Positions 23,201 through 35,850 of a stretch of 64,000 nucleotides of DNA are shown here, piece by piece. Origin of the DNA: Casuarius casuarius (taxonomy: Eukaryota; Chordata; Aves; Casuariiformes; Casuariidae); NCBI GenBank assembly GCA_003342895.1, contig PTFA01000017.1:1-64000 (forward strand). The letters run 5' to 3'. Both the position numbers and the translations under genes were made by a program. The notes under the pieces were generated by a model. It worked only from the letters and a program-made list of their open reading frames with translations. It did no database searches and was not told where the DNA came from. Positions within the stretch are counted from its first letter, which is position 1. The number at the start of each line of letters is the position of its first letter.

Positions 23201-26200
23201 CCTGTGATTGCCAGGATGTGACTTGAGGTGACTTGTACCTTGATTGTGACCCTCCTGGATGTTACCATCTCTGTTCTCCTGTCCTGTGTCATCTAAACTG
23301 CTCAGTGGCTAATCTGCCTGCTAGCTAGGAAAGGATCTTAAAGTTGCAAACATCATAAGGAACAGCTTTAAGGATGAGAACCAGACCCAGAAGGGAGCAA
23401 GACAGTACTAGGCAAAGGCTCGTCTCAGCTGTCATGTGCAGATGATCATGCTCTAAGCTCTGTTGTGCTCCACGCTCCTGGGACTAAGCAAGCCCAGACT
23501 GAAAGGTTATGTAGACACATTGTCACAAAGATCTGTGGTCAGTGGGTCTGGACTGATCCATTCCCTGCCCAGTAAGCCTAGAGTATGGGCAGAGCCAGCA
23601 TGCCAATGTATGCACTGGACTGTTGGCATGCACAGGTGAGGCTGTATTAATGGTGTGTGGGTGCGAAGATCAAAGCAGATGTGGTAATGGTGGTGCCAAA
23701 AGATCACCCCTCCTGAGCCCATTCAGAAGGTGCAGGGAGGCTTGGAGGTGGCTGGGTAGGCAGGGAGGAAAGCCAGAGAAAGAGGCCCTGTGGCAGGCCC
23801 ATATTAAGCATGACTGGTCATCATTAGGCAAGCACAAATGCTTGGTTAAATTTAATTGATAATTGCATTTGTAATGCTAGTCCAGTATTTCTTGGCTCTG
23901 TGCTACATTGGCTACAGAAGCAGCTAGGCAAATATAGATGGCCAGTGTGAGAGAGAGAGTACCAAGTTTCCAAAGCCCCAAACTGAGTATGATCAGCAGA
24001 ATTGTGCATCCTCCTATTTAAGTGATAACAGTGCAGAAAATTAGCCACACATTTATCATGCAGTGACATGCAGATGAGGGTTCTCGTGGTGCGTAGGGCT
24101 GCCAGGCAGAGTTCACGCCTTGTCCTCAAAACCTGACTTAACTTGGACCATTATGCTGGTAGGCAGGATGGGCTGAGGAGATAAAACTTGCCTGTTGCCC
24201 ATGACAGGATGCAGAATGTGGGACTGCCATACCTGGACTGGTAGCTGAAGAACTGCAGCAAGACCCCTTTGGCTCTGTTAATAGGTTGGGTACTCTTCTG
24301 GTCGTCTTTTTGGGGCTCTGGATGGAAAAAGAGCAGGCATCCCTGAAAAACTGCTCCTTCAGTCCCTCACCATAGCATCCGGCAAGAATCAAATGTCATG
24401 GAGAGTCCTTATACATCTCTTCCTAACATCTTTTATTTGACCTTTTGTCAAGCACAGAGAAGTCTGAAATCTCAGCCTGATCGGTGGCGTGAGTTACAAG
24501 TGTCCCACACTGAGCCAAACTTCCCTCCCGTTGCAAGGTGCATAAGATGCATGCAAATCCAATCAAAATTTTAGCTCTCAGACTGTGTCTTCTTCAGATT
24601 TGAAAAGTAGAGCAACATTTTTGACTTTGATAGCTTGTTTTGTGAAGAAGGCAGGATGAAATGCCTGGAAATTACAGATGAACTGGGGCTAGAGAGAATT
24701 CTTCCTCTAGCAAGTGGCAGTGCCAGCACAATTGTCTCTGGTGCCAGTGCAGGATTTGAGCTGGCAAACTCTGGCTTTTGAGAGGAATTTGGAAGACTGC
24801 AGAGAGAATTAAAGTTATACACAACCATAAATATTTAACTCCTATTATTGCATGCTGAGAATTGCAGCACTGTCTGCAAAACACTATCAAGCACAGCAAC
24901 ATAAAACATATCAGCAATGCAAATATGCTCTAAATATTGTAGGGAAAACAGAAGCATAAAATTAGCTCTCAAGCTTATTTATAACTATAGAGCTCAGGAT
25001 TCTCTTTTGCATTGCAGTGATATTTTGTAATTATACCAGCAGTTCACAATGACCAATTTTCTCCTGGCATAAAATATGTTGCAATTTAATTAAAGCAGAA
25101 AGTTAACTTAAGTGGAATTGAGAAAGACTAAATCAATTATGAAGAACATTATTATTAGATTTGAAAGCCTAGCAAAATTAGTTAAGTTGTATAGCACCAC
25201 ATTTTCCCTTTTTAATGTAAAAAGAAAGGTTAGTCCATCTTTGTTTCCTATGATTCAAGGCGGATAATTCACAAGATTTGAGGAGGAAACATTTTCAGTC
25301 ATTAAGATGTAACAAAATATTCAGTCAGACTTCAATAATATTTTGGCAGAAATGTCTTCTTTTTTTCATTGCAAACAAAGTATTCCAAGCAAAACCTGAG
25401 TCTTTGGATTTGGAAGTGCTGTGCCAAATCCTTACGAAAGCTGTCATTTATTTTCCTTATGCCCCCATTTTGCCCTGTCAATCCAGTTTCCCAGAAGTGA
25501 TGATTTTCACAAGTGAGGAGGAATGATGTCCTCAGGCACCATGGAACATGCTAGTTGCTGCTTTGCCAGTATTTTTGATCACAATATTTTCTTTTTTATT
25601 TGATATTTTACTCTTCTGTGGCAAAAATCAGAAATGGTAACCTGCTTTTCAACTGTTTCTGTTTTCAATCTGAATTTCTTATGAAGCAGTTTTGAAAAGC
25701 TTTCCACCATTGCCTTTATCCTGACCTACATAAACTGTATGTCCAGATTGGTGGTTATTTTTGAAATATATCAGTATGTTAAATCTCTTGATCAAGTAGG
25801 TAGTGAAACTGCTGGAGATTCATTTATTGTTCCTATGTGTTATGATGTGCAAGTCTTTCTGCATTGCCAGAGAATGTGTATCCTTCTTAATGCATATCGT
25901 TCCTTCTGCTCTTCCCTGCCCATTCAGTGGGTTGCTGACAGAAAGCTAATGCGTTCTCAACTGAATTAAGAGCGTGATCATTTTTTCTAGACTAGGAAAA
26001 CTTCCCAGGGGATAGTTTTGGAGGCAGTAGCTGCCAGCAGAAATCACAACAGTGGGACTTCAGAGATATCCTGTTGCCCAGGAGCTGAGCTCTGAGGGAG
26101 GCTTGGAGGGGCAGCACCGACTCTTGGATTAGCTGATCCATGTTTTGGGAGCTGATGATTCTGCCCGTTCATTAGAGGGATGGAGAAGTGACCATAAATC

Positions 26201-26808
26201 TTGACCAAATGATGTGAGTGGAGCCCCAAAATGCATCTTGCTAGATCATAGGCCCAGGCTACTGTGGAAGACTCACGTTGGGGAACAGCTTTACTGCCCA
26301 GCCCACTTATGGTGTAGTTGAAGAACTGCAAACTCTTGAGATCAAGAGGTTTAAAATGTTTTCAGCACAGAAGCTGTGACTGCTTAGCTTGTTCTCAAAC
26401 TGAAAGTTGTTTGATGAAGCCGTGCTCCAATCCAGGTTGTGGGTGGGAATTTCTACTTCAGGATCAGGCTGTATCTCAAACTACCTGAGTCGGAATAAAC
26501 CAACCCACTTTGTCACTTTATACTAAACTGGACTGAGAATATGTACAAAACCATTTACTTCATCTCAGATAACATCTAGCTGAGCAGTAGTAACTCCACT
26601 GCTCACAACTGTGTAATACAGCTGTAGTCTTTATAAGTCTCCAACAGCAAAAAGTTATATTTGGCATTGCTATTTATACCAGGCATATGAATAAAACAAA
26701 TGAGGCTAGCTAAAGTTATTTTCCAGCAGAAATCCATCTGTGCTGTCAAATTAAAAAAAAATCATAAAATATCATTTCTTCTCTCCCTNCCTCCCCATAT
26801 ATGCACAG
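20231..26808. other. Non-coding sequence, no gene recognised
   Basis: No coding domain or RNA gene is recognisable. It contains a TA/TG microsatellite (21905-21974), a purine-rich stretch (about 22506-22533), and an AT-rich block at 24840-25120 with few interruptions of TAAT-type words that could be a conserved non-coding element. The longest open segment (21096-21425, 109 codons) shows no domain, signal or splice context I recognise. Confidence 0.5.
21905..21974. repeat. TA-rich microsatellite with TG interruptions
   Basis: A run of TA dinucleotides, then an A-rich break, GTGTGTGTATATG, and further TATATA and CACATATATA. It is compound and imperfect. Confidence 0.9.
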
Positions 26809-26914
26809 GGCATGGTCATGCTGGCAAATAATCCAAAAGTGGACCTGGCCAGAGATGAGGTGACAATAAAACCCCAGTACGGGAAAAGAAAACTCCAATA
26901 GATGTTCCCATCAG
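26809..26914 (+). CDS. Candidate exon with a C-terminal coding end; gene unknown
   Basis: A pyrimidine-rich tract (TTTCTTCTCTCCCT, with an N at 26789) and GCACAG precede 26809, a good acceptor. CAG followed by GTAATT at 26912-26920 is a plausible donor. Between them, one frame is open from 26809 to a TAG at 26899-26901, giving a 30-residue segment (GMVMLANNPKVDL... ending GKRKLQ) with mixed charge, unlike the low-complexity translations nearby. The other two frames close quickly. If real, it would be the end of a coding sequence, with 13 further bases before the donor. I do not recognise the protein and see no partner exon in the window. Splice-like flanks this good also occur by chance in 64 kb, so this is a candidate only. 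Confidence 0.25.
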
Positions 26915-29900
26915 GTAATTTAACTTAAATATTCTCATGCTTTCACTTTTTGCAATAAATTTGTTTCAGCCTCACAGAACTTTTTAGCACTAACTCTGAA
27001 TGGTCTTATTTCTGGGACAATACTGAACTGTCAACATCATTGTCTGGCTTATTGGTTTCAGAATTTCTTTTTCCTGCAACACAAAAACAATTATCCTAAA
27101 AGTTTTTGAAATGCTATATAATGATTGGTCATACAAATGCATAAGGTAATTTTTAAAAACTGTGCCTGGAAGCTGATAGATCTTCAATGGCCACTCAATA
27201 GTCCAAGCTTAAGAGGATGTAAGTTCTCAGTGTCTTTTATCAGCAAAATTCTTCCCGTGTTCAAGCTCATTGCCTTGCAAGACCCAAAGAAAAATCCAGC
27301 CAGACTAAAGTGAATCTTACAATGCTTTAGAAATGCATTCTGGAAATGATGGTGGCAATAATAAATCTTCTCATATGAAACAAAAACCTTACTCATAACT
27401 TCATACGACTTGCTGGGAAGTTGCCTTTTCAAGGCTTGCATAAAATCAGCTAATGGTATGTTGTCACAGCTCTGATTTCACCTCAGTAATGGTTTAAACT
27501 AACTTTTAAAAAATCCCCTATGAACTGACTTAATCTAAACTGAGAGAAAATGTTAGTTTAAATGACATGATCTACAGGAGATTGTGCAGTAGTGGAATAT
27601 CGGCTATGAAGCTGACTGAGTTTAGCTGGTACAGCTGGCCATTTAGGGGCCTCAAGTTGGGAGACAGCAGTATGCATTTCTGCAGGACTGCATGGCACCC
27701 TCGACTTTCCCCAAGACTCATTTGCTATATTTGTTTGGCAGGAGGAGCAGCTTCCTCAGTTCAACTTCTGCTCTCCAGCTGCTAATCCTTCTGGATTTGT
27801 CTGTAATTCAAACTGCAAAACAGTGTCATGGTACCCAAGCCAAATGAGCTGATTGGGAGATGTTTTTTCCCGAGCAGCATGAAGCTTCAAGCAGGATTGT
27901 TCACCCAGCTGAGAAGCAGCTCTTATGTGATGTATGGCAACACACGTATGTTGGGCCCTGCTCATATCTGGCGTAAATTGGTACGGTAATTTTGTAATCA
28001 ATCAGCTGCATCGCAAAAATGTCACATTGCAAGTGGATACATGAACACATAACTTAACCTTAGCTGGTGTTTAGACTTTTTTACTTGCTATAAAAAAGCA
28101 TGAGACAAGGATGTTACAGCGTCTCTAGTGTGCAGCACAGTTTTAATGTCCTGAGATTCCTATTAAATATTCATTTATCAGCAGGTTCTAAATATACACT
28201 CCAGGTAAAAACTTGTATATTTGAAAATACAGTTTAAAATGGAGCTTGCTGCAAGTCACTCAGAGGTGGTGAATTTTTCTCTTTTTCATTTTACCTTCCT
28301 GAAGCAAAAATGAGGAAGCTCTGCCCAGTGTCAAAGACGGGGTATTTTTATGTGATTCTCAGAGTACTCTCGACACAGACATTGCTCCTTGGGAAAGAGT
28401 CCTCATTACTAGTGACATGTTACATAAAAACATGTTACATAGTTTGTCTTAAAAATCAGGGGAATACATCNACCATCTGCTGAGAACTGGCCCTGGTTCA
28501 GACTCTGCCAGGCTGACAGCTATGGAAGGCTCTTTTGGACTGATGTAAAATAATTAATAAGAGCATTTTTAAGGATGAAAATGGACTATTGTGATTTTCT
28601 TTGGTTGTTCAACTTGTTAATGCCAAGAACTGCTCAGCCTGTGCTTTGGTCACAGCCTGCCTGCCAGGACTCTGGCTCCTGTGGGCGTTTATCAGCCTAA
28701 CCAGTGTTAACCCTATTGCAGGTTATGCATTCAGCTTAGGACACAGTATAAGCTCTTGCTTTGCATTTGCCGTGCTGTAGATGGGAAAGCAACTTTTTCT
28801 ACTCCCGTTCTGCTAGGTCCTTCCTCTCTCTGGTGCTGCATCTCCTGGTTTCTAAAGGTGGTCCATTGCAGTATGACAGGGGATATCTCGGGTCCCAAGC
28901 CTGTGGTCATCCANCTTGGAAGGCACATCCAGTTGGCTCATACTGTGGTCTCAATTTTTCCTGCTGCAGAAATGAGGGATTAGGAGGAAGGGCAGTGAGC
29001 TAGGAGCAATGTGTGTCTGGGTTTCACATCCATATGTAGCTGGTACATACCTGAAGTACATGGTTGGATCCAAGGAAGAAGGACGTGTTCCTGGAAGAGA
29101 TGTCACTGCTCACATCCTTTAGTCTTCATTGCTTTTACCTTTTTAGCCTTTTGCTTACCTGGACTCTATTTCGGCTGGTAGCCGCTTCTTGCCAGCCTTA
29201 GATGATCCCGCTTTTCCTTATACACTCAGCATCCTCATTCTCTAGCTCCTCTGCCAGCCTGCTGTGACTTTCCAAAACTTAGAGATGAAAGTCCAGTAAA
29301 ACATCAAAGTACCATGAAATCCTTGTTCTTTTGTTAGAGCTTGAAATATAATGGTAATGGAGCTCCTAAATGTCTGTGGTATTAACTGAATTGCTTGGAG
29401 ATTGCCATTCTTTCGGGAGAGGATTATTACAGGTGTCTATCATACATTCAGTGCTCAAATCCTTATTTGACCTTTAAGATATAATTTAGAAATGCTGGAT
29501 TCTCTTAGTTCACAGATATTAGTGAGATGTTTTCAGAGAGCTCCTAGGCAGCACCCAGTCTTTACCTATAACAAGACTTGTAGATGTTTATTCAAGATAT
29601 TCCCTTTTGGGGCTTCTTCTGTCACTGCCTTTTATCGCTGGTGTTTCCCCAACTTCTTTTCTATGTCTTTTCCCTGCCTGTTTCTCTTCTGTTCTCCATC
29701 AGCTTCTTTTTTATTTTTTGCTTCTTAGAGGGTTTCATTGGCTTCTCATACTCCTTTCCTCCACAATGTTCAATCCTCAGATTGTTAGTGTCGACACTGA
29801 AATGTTGTAACTAAACCTAGTTTTGCTAACACCAAATGAGCAACATTGAATGCCTGTTGACTCACCACTGCAGGCTGCCCATAGACTGCAGTAACAGCTC

Positions 29901-31131
29901 TAAATCCATTATTGCTCAGCTAGCAGTAAAACACTTTTCATCACTTCTATGACAGTTAGAAATACATATTAAAAACCATATGGTTAAGGCTCCTGATTGT
30001 CTGAATGCCTCCTCCAAGGGTCATAAATATATACGTTGTCACATATTTCATGCTCATAATATACAATGGACATGAGCTACCAGGTTTTTTTTACGTAAGT
30101 TGAAGCAGAAATGAGAACTTTTTAAAAAAATTTTCAGTGTTTGTTAGGAACGAGGATGGAAAGAATGGGAAGAACCATAGGAGGAAAACGCATTGCGCTT
30201 TTTCCTTTTTCTTTTTTTTAAACCTAACTTTCCTTCCCACCTAACCCAGGTGGTGCTTATGAGATAATAGGCTGATTACTCGCTTTTATCAACTGCATTA
30301 TCATAGCTAAATGTCTCCTCAAGTCAGCCTGGTGACAGCTGTATGTGACGTCTACTGTGTTTCAGTGGTGCTCTAGTGACTGAAGTACGAATTTCAGAGC
30401 TTACCCAGGAATCTGCCATTGCTTGCGGTGGAGCATGAAGAGTGTATATAGAAATCAGGAGGCAAACTGTAATACTTGCTTACCTGCGGGTCACACTTGA
30501 CCTAATGTTTCATCCAGTTTTGCATAATGGAATTGAGGAAGAGATTCTCGATAATGGTAATTAGGAAGTGCATATTAAAGCTGATATCACTAAGCAGCAA
30601 ATAGAGTCACAACAGAAAGAATTAAAAGAACAGGCGCAGTTCAGAATGGAAATACTTATCTAATTATTTCCAATTCCAGTTATGCCCAAAGCATGCTCTG
30701 AGCCTGTAGCAGCAGCTAGCTTGTCTCTTACTCACTGAGGTCTCCCAACAGTCAGAGTTTTTGCTCACTTTTGAGATTTTCACTGCTACTGCTCTGACTC
30801 CAAACAGTAAGTTGACTTGACTTTTTCAGGGAATTCCACGGGATCCTAAACATCCGTGAAGCCACAGAAGCTTCAACCAGGGACAGAAAAGGAACGCCCA
30901 AGTGTCATTTGCTCCAGTTAATCCCCATCATATCTCTGGCAGATGAAACCCTACAGTTTCTAGCTCCATATTAAAAATGACAAAATCAAAATTAAAGCTT
31001 CTGTGGACAGGTAATAACTGAAACAGCAAGAGCAGCAAAATAATAATGTTGTTAATAAAGATTCAATCGCAAAACACTAACAGAAAATACTGCATCTTCC
31101 AGGAGCTATGCTAATGCAAAAATTAGTAAGT
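26915..31131. other. Non-coding sequence, no gene recognised
   Basis: Apart from a short relic near 27951-27990 that resembles a widespread palindromic sauropsid repeat (GCTCATATCTGGCGTAAATT), nothing is identified. N bases lie at 28471 and 28914. Confidence 0.5.
27951..27990 (+). repeat. Possible relic of a palindromic amniote repeat
   Basis: GGGCCCTGCTCATATCTGGC followed by GTAAATTGGTACGG resembles one arm of an old palindromic repeat with a GGTGTAAATTGGCATAG-like core that I associate with turtle, crocodile and bird genomes. Only one arm is present. The family name is not assigned. Confidence 0.35.
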
Positions 31132-31270
31132 AAGTTTTCAGTGTTTTGCATTTGCGCTGTATGTTTTATGCAGTTTTGCTTTGAACAGATGTATATATAT
31201 GAACAAGTTTTGAATTTCTTATGTTTTGCACTACAGGTTTTATGCAAGCATGCTTTGAATATACATATAC
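31132..31270. repeat. Diverged tandem duplication, unit about 70 bases
   Basis: Unit A (31132-31204) and unit B (31205-31270) share AAGTTTT, TGTTTTGCA, a GTTTTATGCA block, TGCTTTGAA and a final TATATA/ACATATA. The two translations in one frame are therefore also similar (FCICAVCFMQF against LCFALQVLCKH). No third copy is evident. Confidence 0.75.
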
Positions 31271-31604
31271 TCACACTTTGGAATACTCTCCCAAAGCAGT
31301 GCAGAGGACCCAGTATAGAAAAAAATGATTTTTTTCTATTATGTGAATAATTCAGAAGAAATTATGAGCTGACCATGATATAAATCTTAATTTTAGTGAT
31401 TTGTAGGTTGTTAGGAAAGGATTAAATGCCCTGCAGAGAAGCAGTGTTTTTTTCATCTTCATTGTAAAAGTGAGGGGNTTTTTTTCAGTCAGGAAGGACA
31501 GATTCAGTGTTAGCTAATGAAAACACAATTGCTATAGGCATGATTTGTCCTTATGAAAAGGATATGAAGAAAGGAGTGGGTGTTTTGATCCTTGGAGAGC
31601 TGAG

Positions 31605-31627
31605 TATATACACACATATATATACTA
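31605..31627. repeat. TA/CA microsatellite
   Basis: Short alternating run of TATATA, CACACA and TATATATA. Confidence 0.85.
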
Positions 31628-32232
31628 TGTATTAGCTATCTAGCCTGTGACTGCCTCTCCTCTAGAGTGTGCTGTACACTTTGCTGGAGCACAAGCTTGT
31701 TGCCAGGAAATGAGGATAAACTGGAAGTTTCACTCTGAGTTCTGAATTCTCTACAGCTTTTGAGATTGCATAAGTGAAAATGCTTGTTTCAGAAACTTTT
31801 CTGTTCTATTTTTGCTCTCTTTTTGCTTTGTAGCCCCTGGGCAGCTAGTGTGGTGGATGCAACATGGACACAAGCTACTTGCCATCCAAGACAATGTTAC
31901 GTTGAAAGATTATCCTGGCAAAGTCAGTGCTGCGCTGCTGTGTTAGTGATGCGTCCGCACTCAGCTGTGCCTCCCTGTCAAACTGTGCCTCCGCGCCAAC
32001 ACGGCTCAGGCGGCTCAGGCGGGTCCTGCCTCCCGAGCTACGCTGCTGCCTCACAGGGCAAGTGCAGTGCTCTGAAGGTGGTTTTTCTGGTCCACAGCAA
32101 TTGCTTACCATTACTCGTATTATTAAAGAACCTGGGAGGTCGTATGGTGAACAGCCCAAACGGGGCTGGGGTTGGCAAGAAGAGAATGTGCCTGGCAGAG
32201 TTTGCTTTGCTTTGTTAGACTTATTTAGGTAC

Positions 32233-32247
32233 AAAAAAAAAAAAAAA
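32233..32247. repeat. Poly-A run (15 A)
   Basis: A-homopolymer at the end of a roughly 400-base GC-richer segment. A retrocopy tail was considered, but no AATAAA precedes it at the usual distance and no parent gene was recognised. Confidence 0.9.
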
Positions 32248-35200
32248 GGTAGGAACAATTTCATCGTGGCTGATGGGAGCAACCTTCATCTCATCTTAGT
32301 TTGCCGTTTGAAACCTGATTAACCATGAAGAGTTACTGTAGGAGTAATCTTTTGCTTGTGAAAGCACAGTGTCTCTTGGCATGTTTCATTGTGTCAGTTT
32401 TTAAATTAAAGGGAGAAAGAACTAAACAGAGGTGGAGAATATCTAGAGGCAGCACCCCCCTGATGCTTTTTTTGATTTAGTCATGCCCTTGGTGCCCACA
32501 GCATGCTGTGACAGTAGGTTGCACAACCCATTTATCCATTTCTAATGGTCAAATTCAGCTTAAGAAGAGAACAGGGTGAAATCGTATGCCTTTCTGTGTC
32601 AATGCCAACACTCTCATTAAGTTCAAATAGCCTGGTATTTCTTTTCTCCCCCTGGAACCAAAATTTAAAAAGAAATGGTCACTGTTTTTCAAATGGCATC
32701 TTGCAGAAGCATGTCCATGTTCTGCAGCTGAGATGTAAATGCTGTGTGATTAATATACTTAGATGACCGACAAGGACATATTAAATAGCCATAATGAAAT
32801 TTGGATTATTTGCTGGGGTATATTTATTTGGTCTAATTTTTTTATTTATGACCCTGCCTTGCCATAATCTATGTGCTCCACTGTGCTTATTCTCACATAA
32901 CTCTATTGAGAGCTTCCGTCCCTACCCCCTGAAAATGAGCTCTCAGTCATTCATGCAATTGGATATGTCCTATGAAGGCTGTTGCTCATACTGTGAGCAA
33001 GGACAATAGGAGAAAACAATCTGCAAGCCGGAAGCATGAGAAGATGAAAACAGAAGAGTTCACATAAATTAAGCTTACTTGGAGAAAATGTCTGTGCTTG
33101 GAAATAAAGGGAACAAAGTTGAAGATGATCCTGTGCTGTGCTATTTCAGTCTTTACCCAGAGCACAAACTAGGAGCTCATTTTGAGGGCCACATTCTTGT
33201 GCTGATCCAGGCTCAACACAGTTCTCTAAATGTTTGCCAGAATGCAAGCTCTATGGTAATAATGGGCTGGTGGTACCTAATATGGAGCCAGATATAGGTA
33301 TAAACTGTTGCAAACATATAGAAATGCAGATTTGCTATGTGCAATATCTTTGCAATGGTCCAAAACCATGTGATATGGGCATCAGTGGATTAAATAATCC
33401 TAATGAGAAAAATGATAAAGATTACTGCTTTTCATGAGTTCTTAGAGGAGAGGGTGAATGCTTTGATTCTACTACTTGTTCACATATTTTAAAGAACAGG
33501 CTGCTGCTTTGCACACGCATGTAGCATACTAATGAGGTATTATTTTCCTCTTCTCAGATCTCTTTTGAATTCATATATATCTATTAGCACCTTTACAGCA
33601 CTGCTTTTGCAGTGCTTATGTATATCCCCAGCCTATTTAATTAACTATTTCTACTATACCATTTGGTGTGTGGCATTGTAAATTACAGAAAAATGCAGAG
33701 GACAAAGTTTTCTCCTGTGGGTCTTAACACCTTGGAAAGATAATGCAAGGAGAAAAAGGAAGATTTAAAGTCATTTGGATCTGCATTATTGCCACTGGCA
33801 GGGATCCAGGCTCTGTCATTTTAAGGCTGCGTGAATATGGGTCAGGACGGTGACTGATAGAGGGAAGCTTTTTATAAAGATTTTGAAGGCTGTTTCAAGT
33901 GTAGAGGTCAGTACCAGTAAGAGTGGTGTTTAGTCTGGTCAAGGAAAGGTGTGACTATGGCCATTTATGACTACTGTCAACCAAGGGAAGATGCAAAGAG
34001 AGAGCCGGCTCATCACTGACAGCAGGGCAGGCATTACATTTTGCAGCTGCAGGGCTAAGAGACTGGGCTTTTCCTGCTGTGGAAAGGTGAAGGTAGAAGG
34101 CAAAGACAGACTTCATGTAGGGAACAGAGGCAGGAAGAATGGGGAAACCTAGGAATAAGACCTTGTTCTGCTGCTGCTGTGAAACCCATCAGAGCAGCGA
34201 TGCACTAACCATCACCCTGCATGCCCCTGCACCATCTTCAGGAACACCCACCAGCCTCGCTTTTGAGGGCTCTTGTGTAGGTAGAAAAAGCCATGAGGTC
34301 ACTCGGGTGCTCCCGGTAATCGCTGCTTCTCCATCAGCTTTGCCTAGGCCTGGGGCTGTTTTCACACAGCCTTGGAGAGCAACTTACAAATCTGAATGGT
34401 CCTGTTAGGTTTCACACTTCTGTGTGACTCTAACAGCTGAATTCCCACTCTGGGCAGGCATCAGGAGTGTTTTTGTTGATGACAATGAGAGTTGGATCGG
34501 GCCTGAAGGCTGCATCGATTTAGATTCTTTCCTATTATATGCATAATTTTCNAGCTGCAAAAAATGAAATATCAGGTAGGACGCTTTTCTGAGAAATACA
34601 GTTAATGTAATGATCCAGCTCTGGCAGTAGACATAGAGTACAATACAATGGATCATGAACTGCTGTATTTATTCTCGAGACATTGTGCGGTTTGAGGGAG
34701 CAATCCATGGGTGGATTCACTGCTTCTTCTTAGAGGCATCTCAGGATGGAGCATGTCTTATTCTCCTTGATTGAAATAGGTTAACTGGTTGCAACTCAGT
34801 CATGGGACAGATCCACACTGGAGCCAGGTGTGAGTCGGTGCTTCAGCAAGCTCAGATACAGCTAATGAGGTATGCTAACAAGGAACTCAGTACAGATGGC
34901 AAAAAATGGGGCAAGTTCAAGTTCCTGGTGTCCCAGCAGCTCTACTGTTAGTGTTATCCAGGCTAGTTAGTTTAAAACTAAGCTGGATGGATATTTTACT
35001 GCTCTGAATCTCAGCATTGCTATCAAAGTGGGAAAGATAGGTCTGCCTGTGGTTTCCAGCTATCTGGATGGGACAGCTATTGTAGAACATCTGGACCCTG
35101 GTCCCAGATTTTAGGGTCTTATTTGATATTTTTTGTCCTTAAAGTCCTGGCTGATGATGAATCTGCTTGCCTGGGACCTTTTCTAGAGTACTGTTGTCTA

Positions 35201-35476
35201 TTCCATTGTAATACGCTGACTGTCTGTCAGTGTGAGCCGTGGCCCTAGTGAAATGTTTGACTTCCTATTTACAAAAGGAAGTGTTGCTTAATGCATTTGA
35301 CAGTTAACTGGAGTAGCGACATGAACAACTTTTGCAGGTTAGATAAGCCTGAGAGACTAATTGTTATCTTAAACTCCATTAACTGAATTTAGCTTGGATG
35401 GTCTTTAGTCACCTTCTGGTAGAAGACTCTGTAGCCAGTGTCAACATTTTAAATTATATCCAATTCACGACTTGTC

Positions 35477-35850
35477 ACATTATAAGAATGGCGCCATTAT
35501 GCTAGACCAACGACACATCTAGCTCAGTATCCTGTCTCTGACAGGAGTTGGTAATTGGGGAAAGGGTGTAACAACAAGGAAAGTACTGAGTGATATTTCC
35601 CCAGTATGCTCTCCTGCCTCTCAGCAGTTTATGGCTTAAAGATTTTTCTCATCTTTGTGTTTAATAACTCTTTGTGGACTTTTATTTTGTTAATTTGTCT
35701 AATTCTATTTATCCTTTCAGCATCTGCAGCATTCTGTAGCAATGAGTTTGGCAATGCAATGATGCACTCTCTCAAAAAGTACTCAGTTTTGTTTGTTTTA
35801 AAGTCTTGCTTGATAATTTCATGTGATGCTCCCTAGTTCTTCTAATGAGA
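35477..35850 (-). mobile_element. Ancient CR1 3' region, minus strand
   Basis: On the plus strand this reads as the reverse complement of the old CR1 end: TTATAAGAATGGCGCCATTA, then AGACCAACGACACATCTAGC, AGTATCCTGTCTCTGACAG, and a GATATTTCCCCAGTATGCTC block. Further in are AAAAAGTACTCAGTTTTG, TTTGTTTTAAAGTC and CTCCCTAGTTCTTC, which correspond to the C-terminal coding end of the LINE read backwards. Similarity runs about 370 bases, longer than in the relic at 20051-20230, and the two share the same terminal blocks. No open frame survives. Confidence 0.82.

Larger units (their letters stand above)
31271..35476. other. Mostly non-coding sequence with a CpG-bearing patch
   Basis: No gene is recognised. 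At 31831 a strong pyrimidine tract and TTTGTAG precede a segment open in two frames for about 38 and 129 codons. It includes a GC-rich piece (31955-32060) with about ten CpGs and a GGCTCAGGCGGCTCAGGCGG repeat. A 15-base poly-A run follows at 32233-32247. This could be a non-coding exon or a GC-rich chance region. The rest (32300-35470) shows only short unassigned open segments. Confidence 0.45.

Noticed and set aside
32233..32247. Poly-A run considered as the tail of a processed pseudogene
   Set aside because: No upstream AATAAA at a suitable distance, no target-site duplication and no recognisable parent gene.
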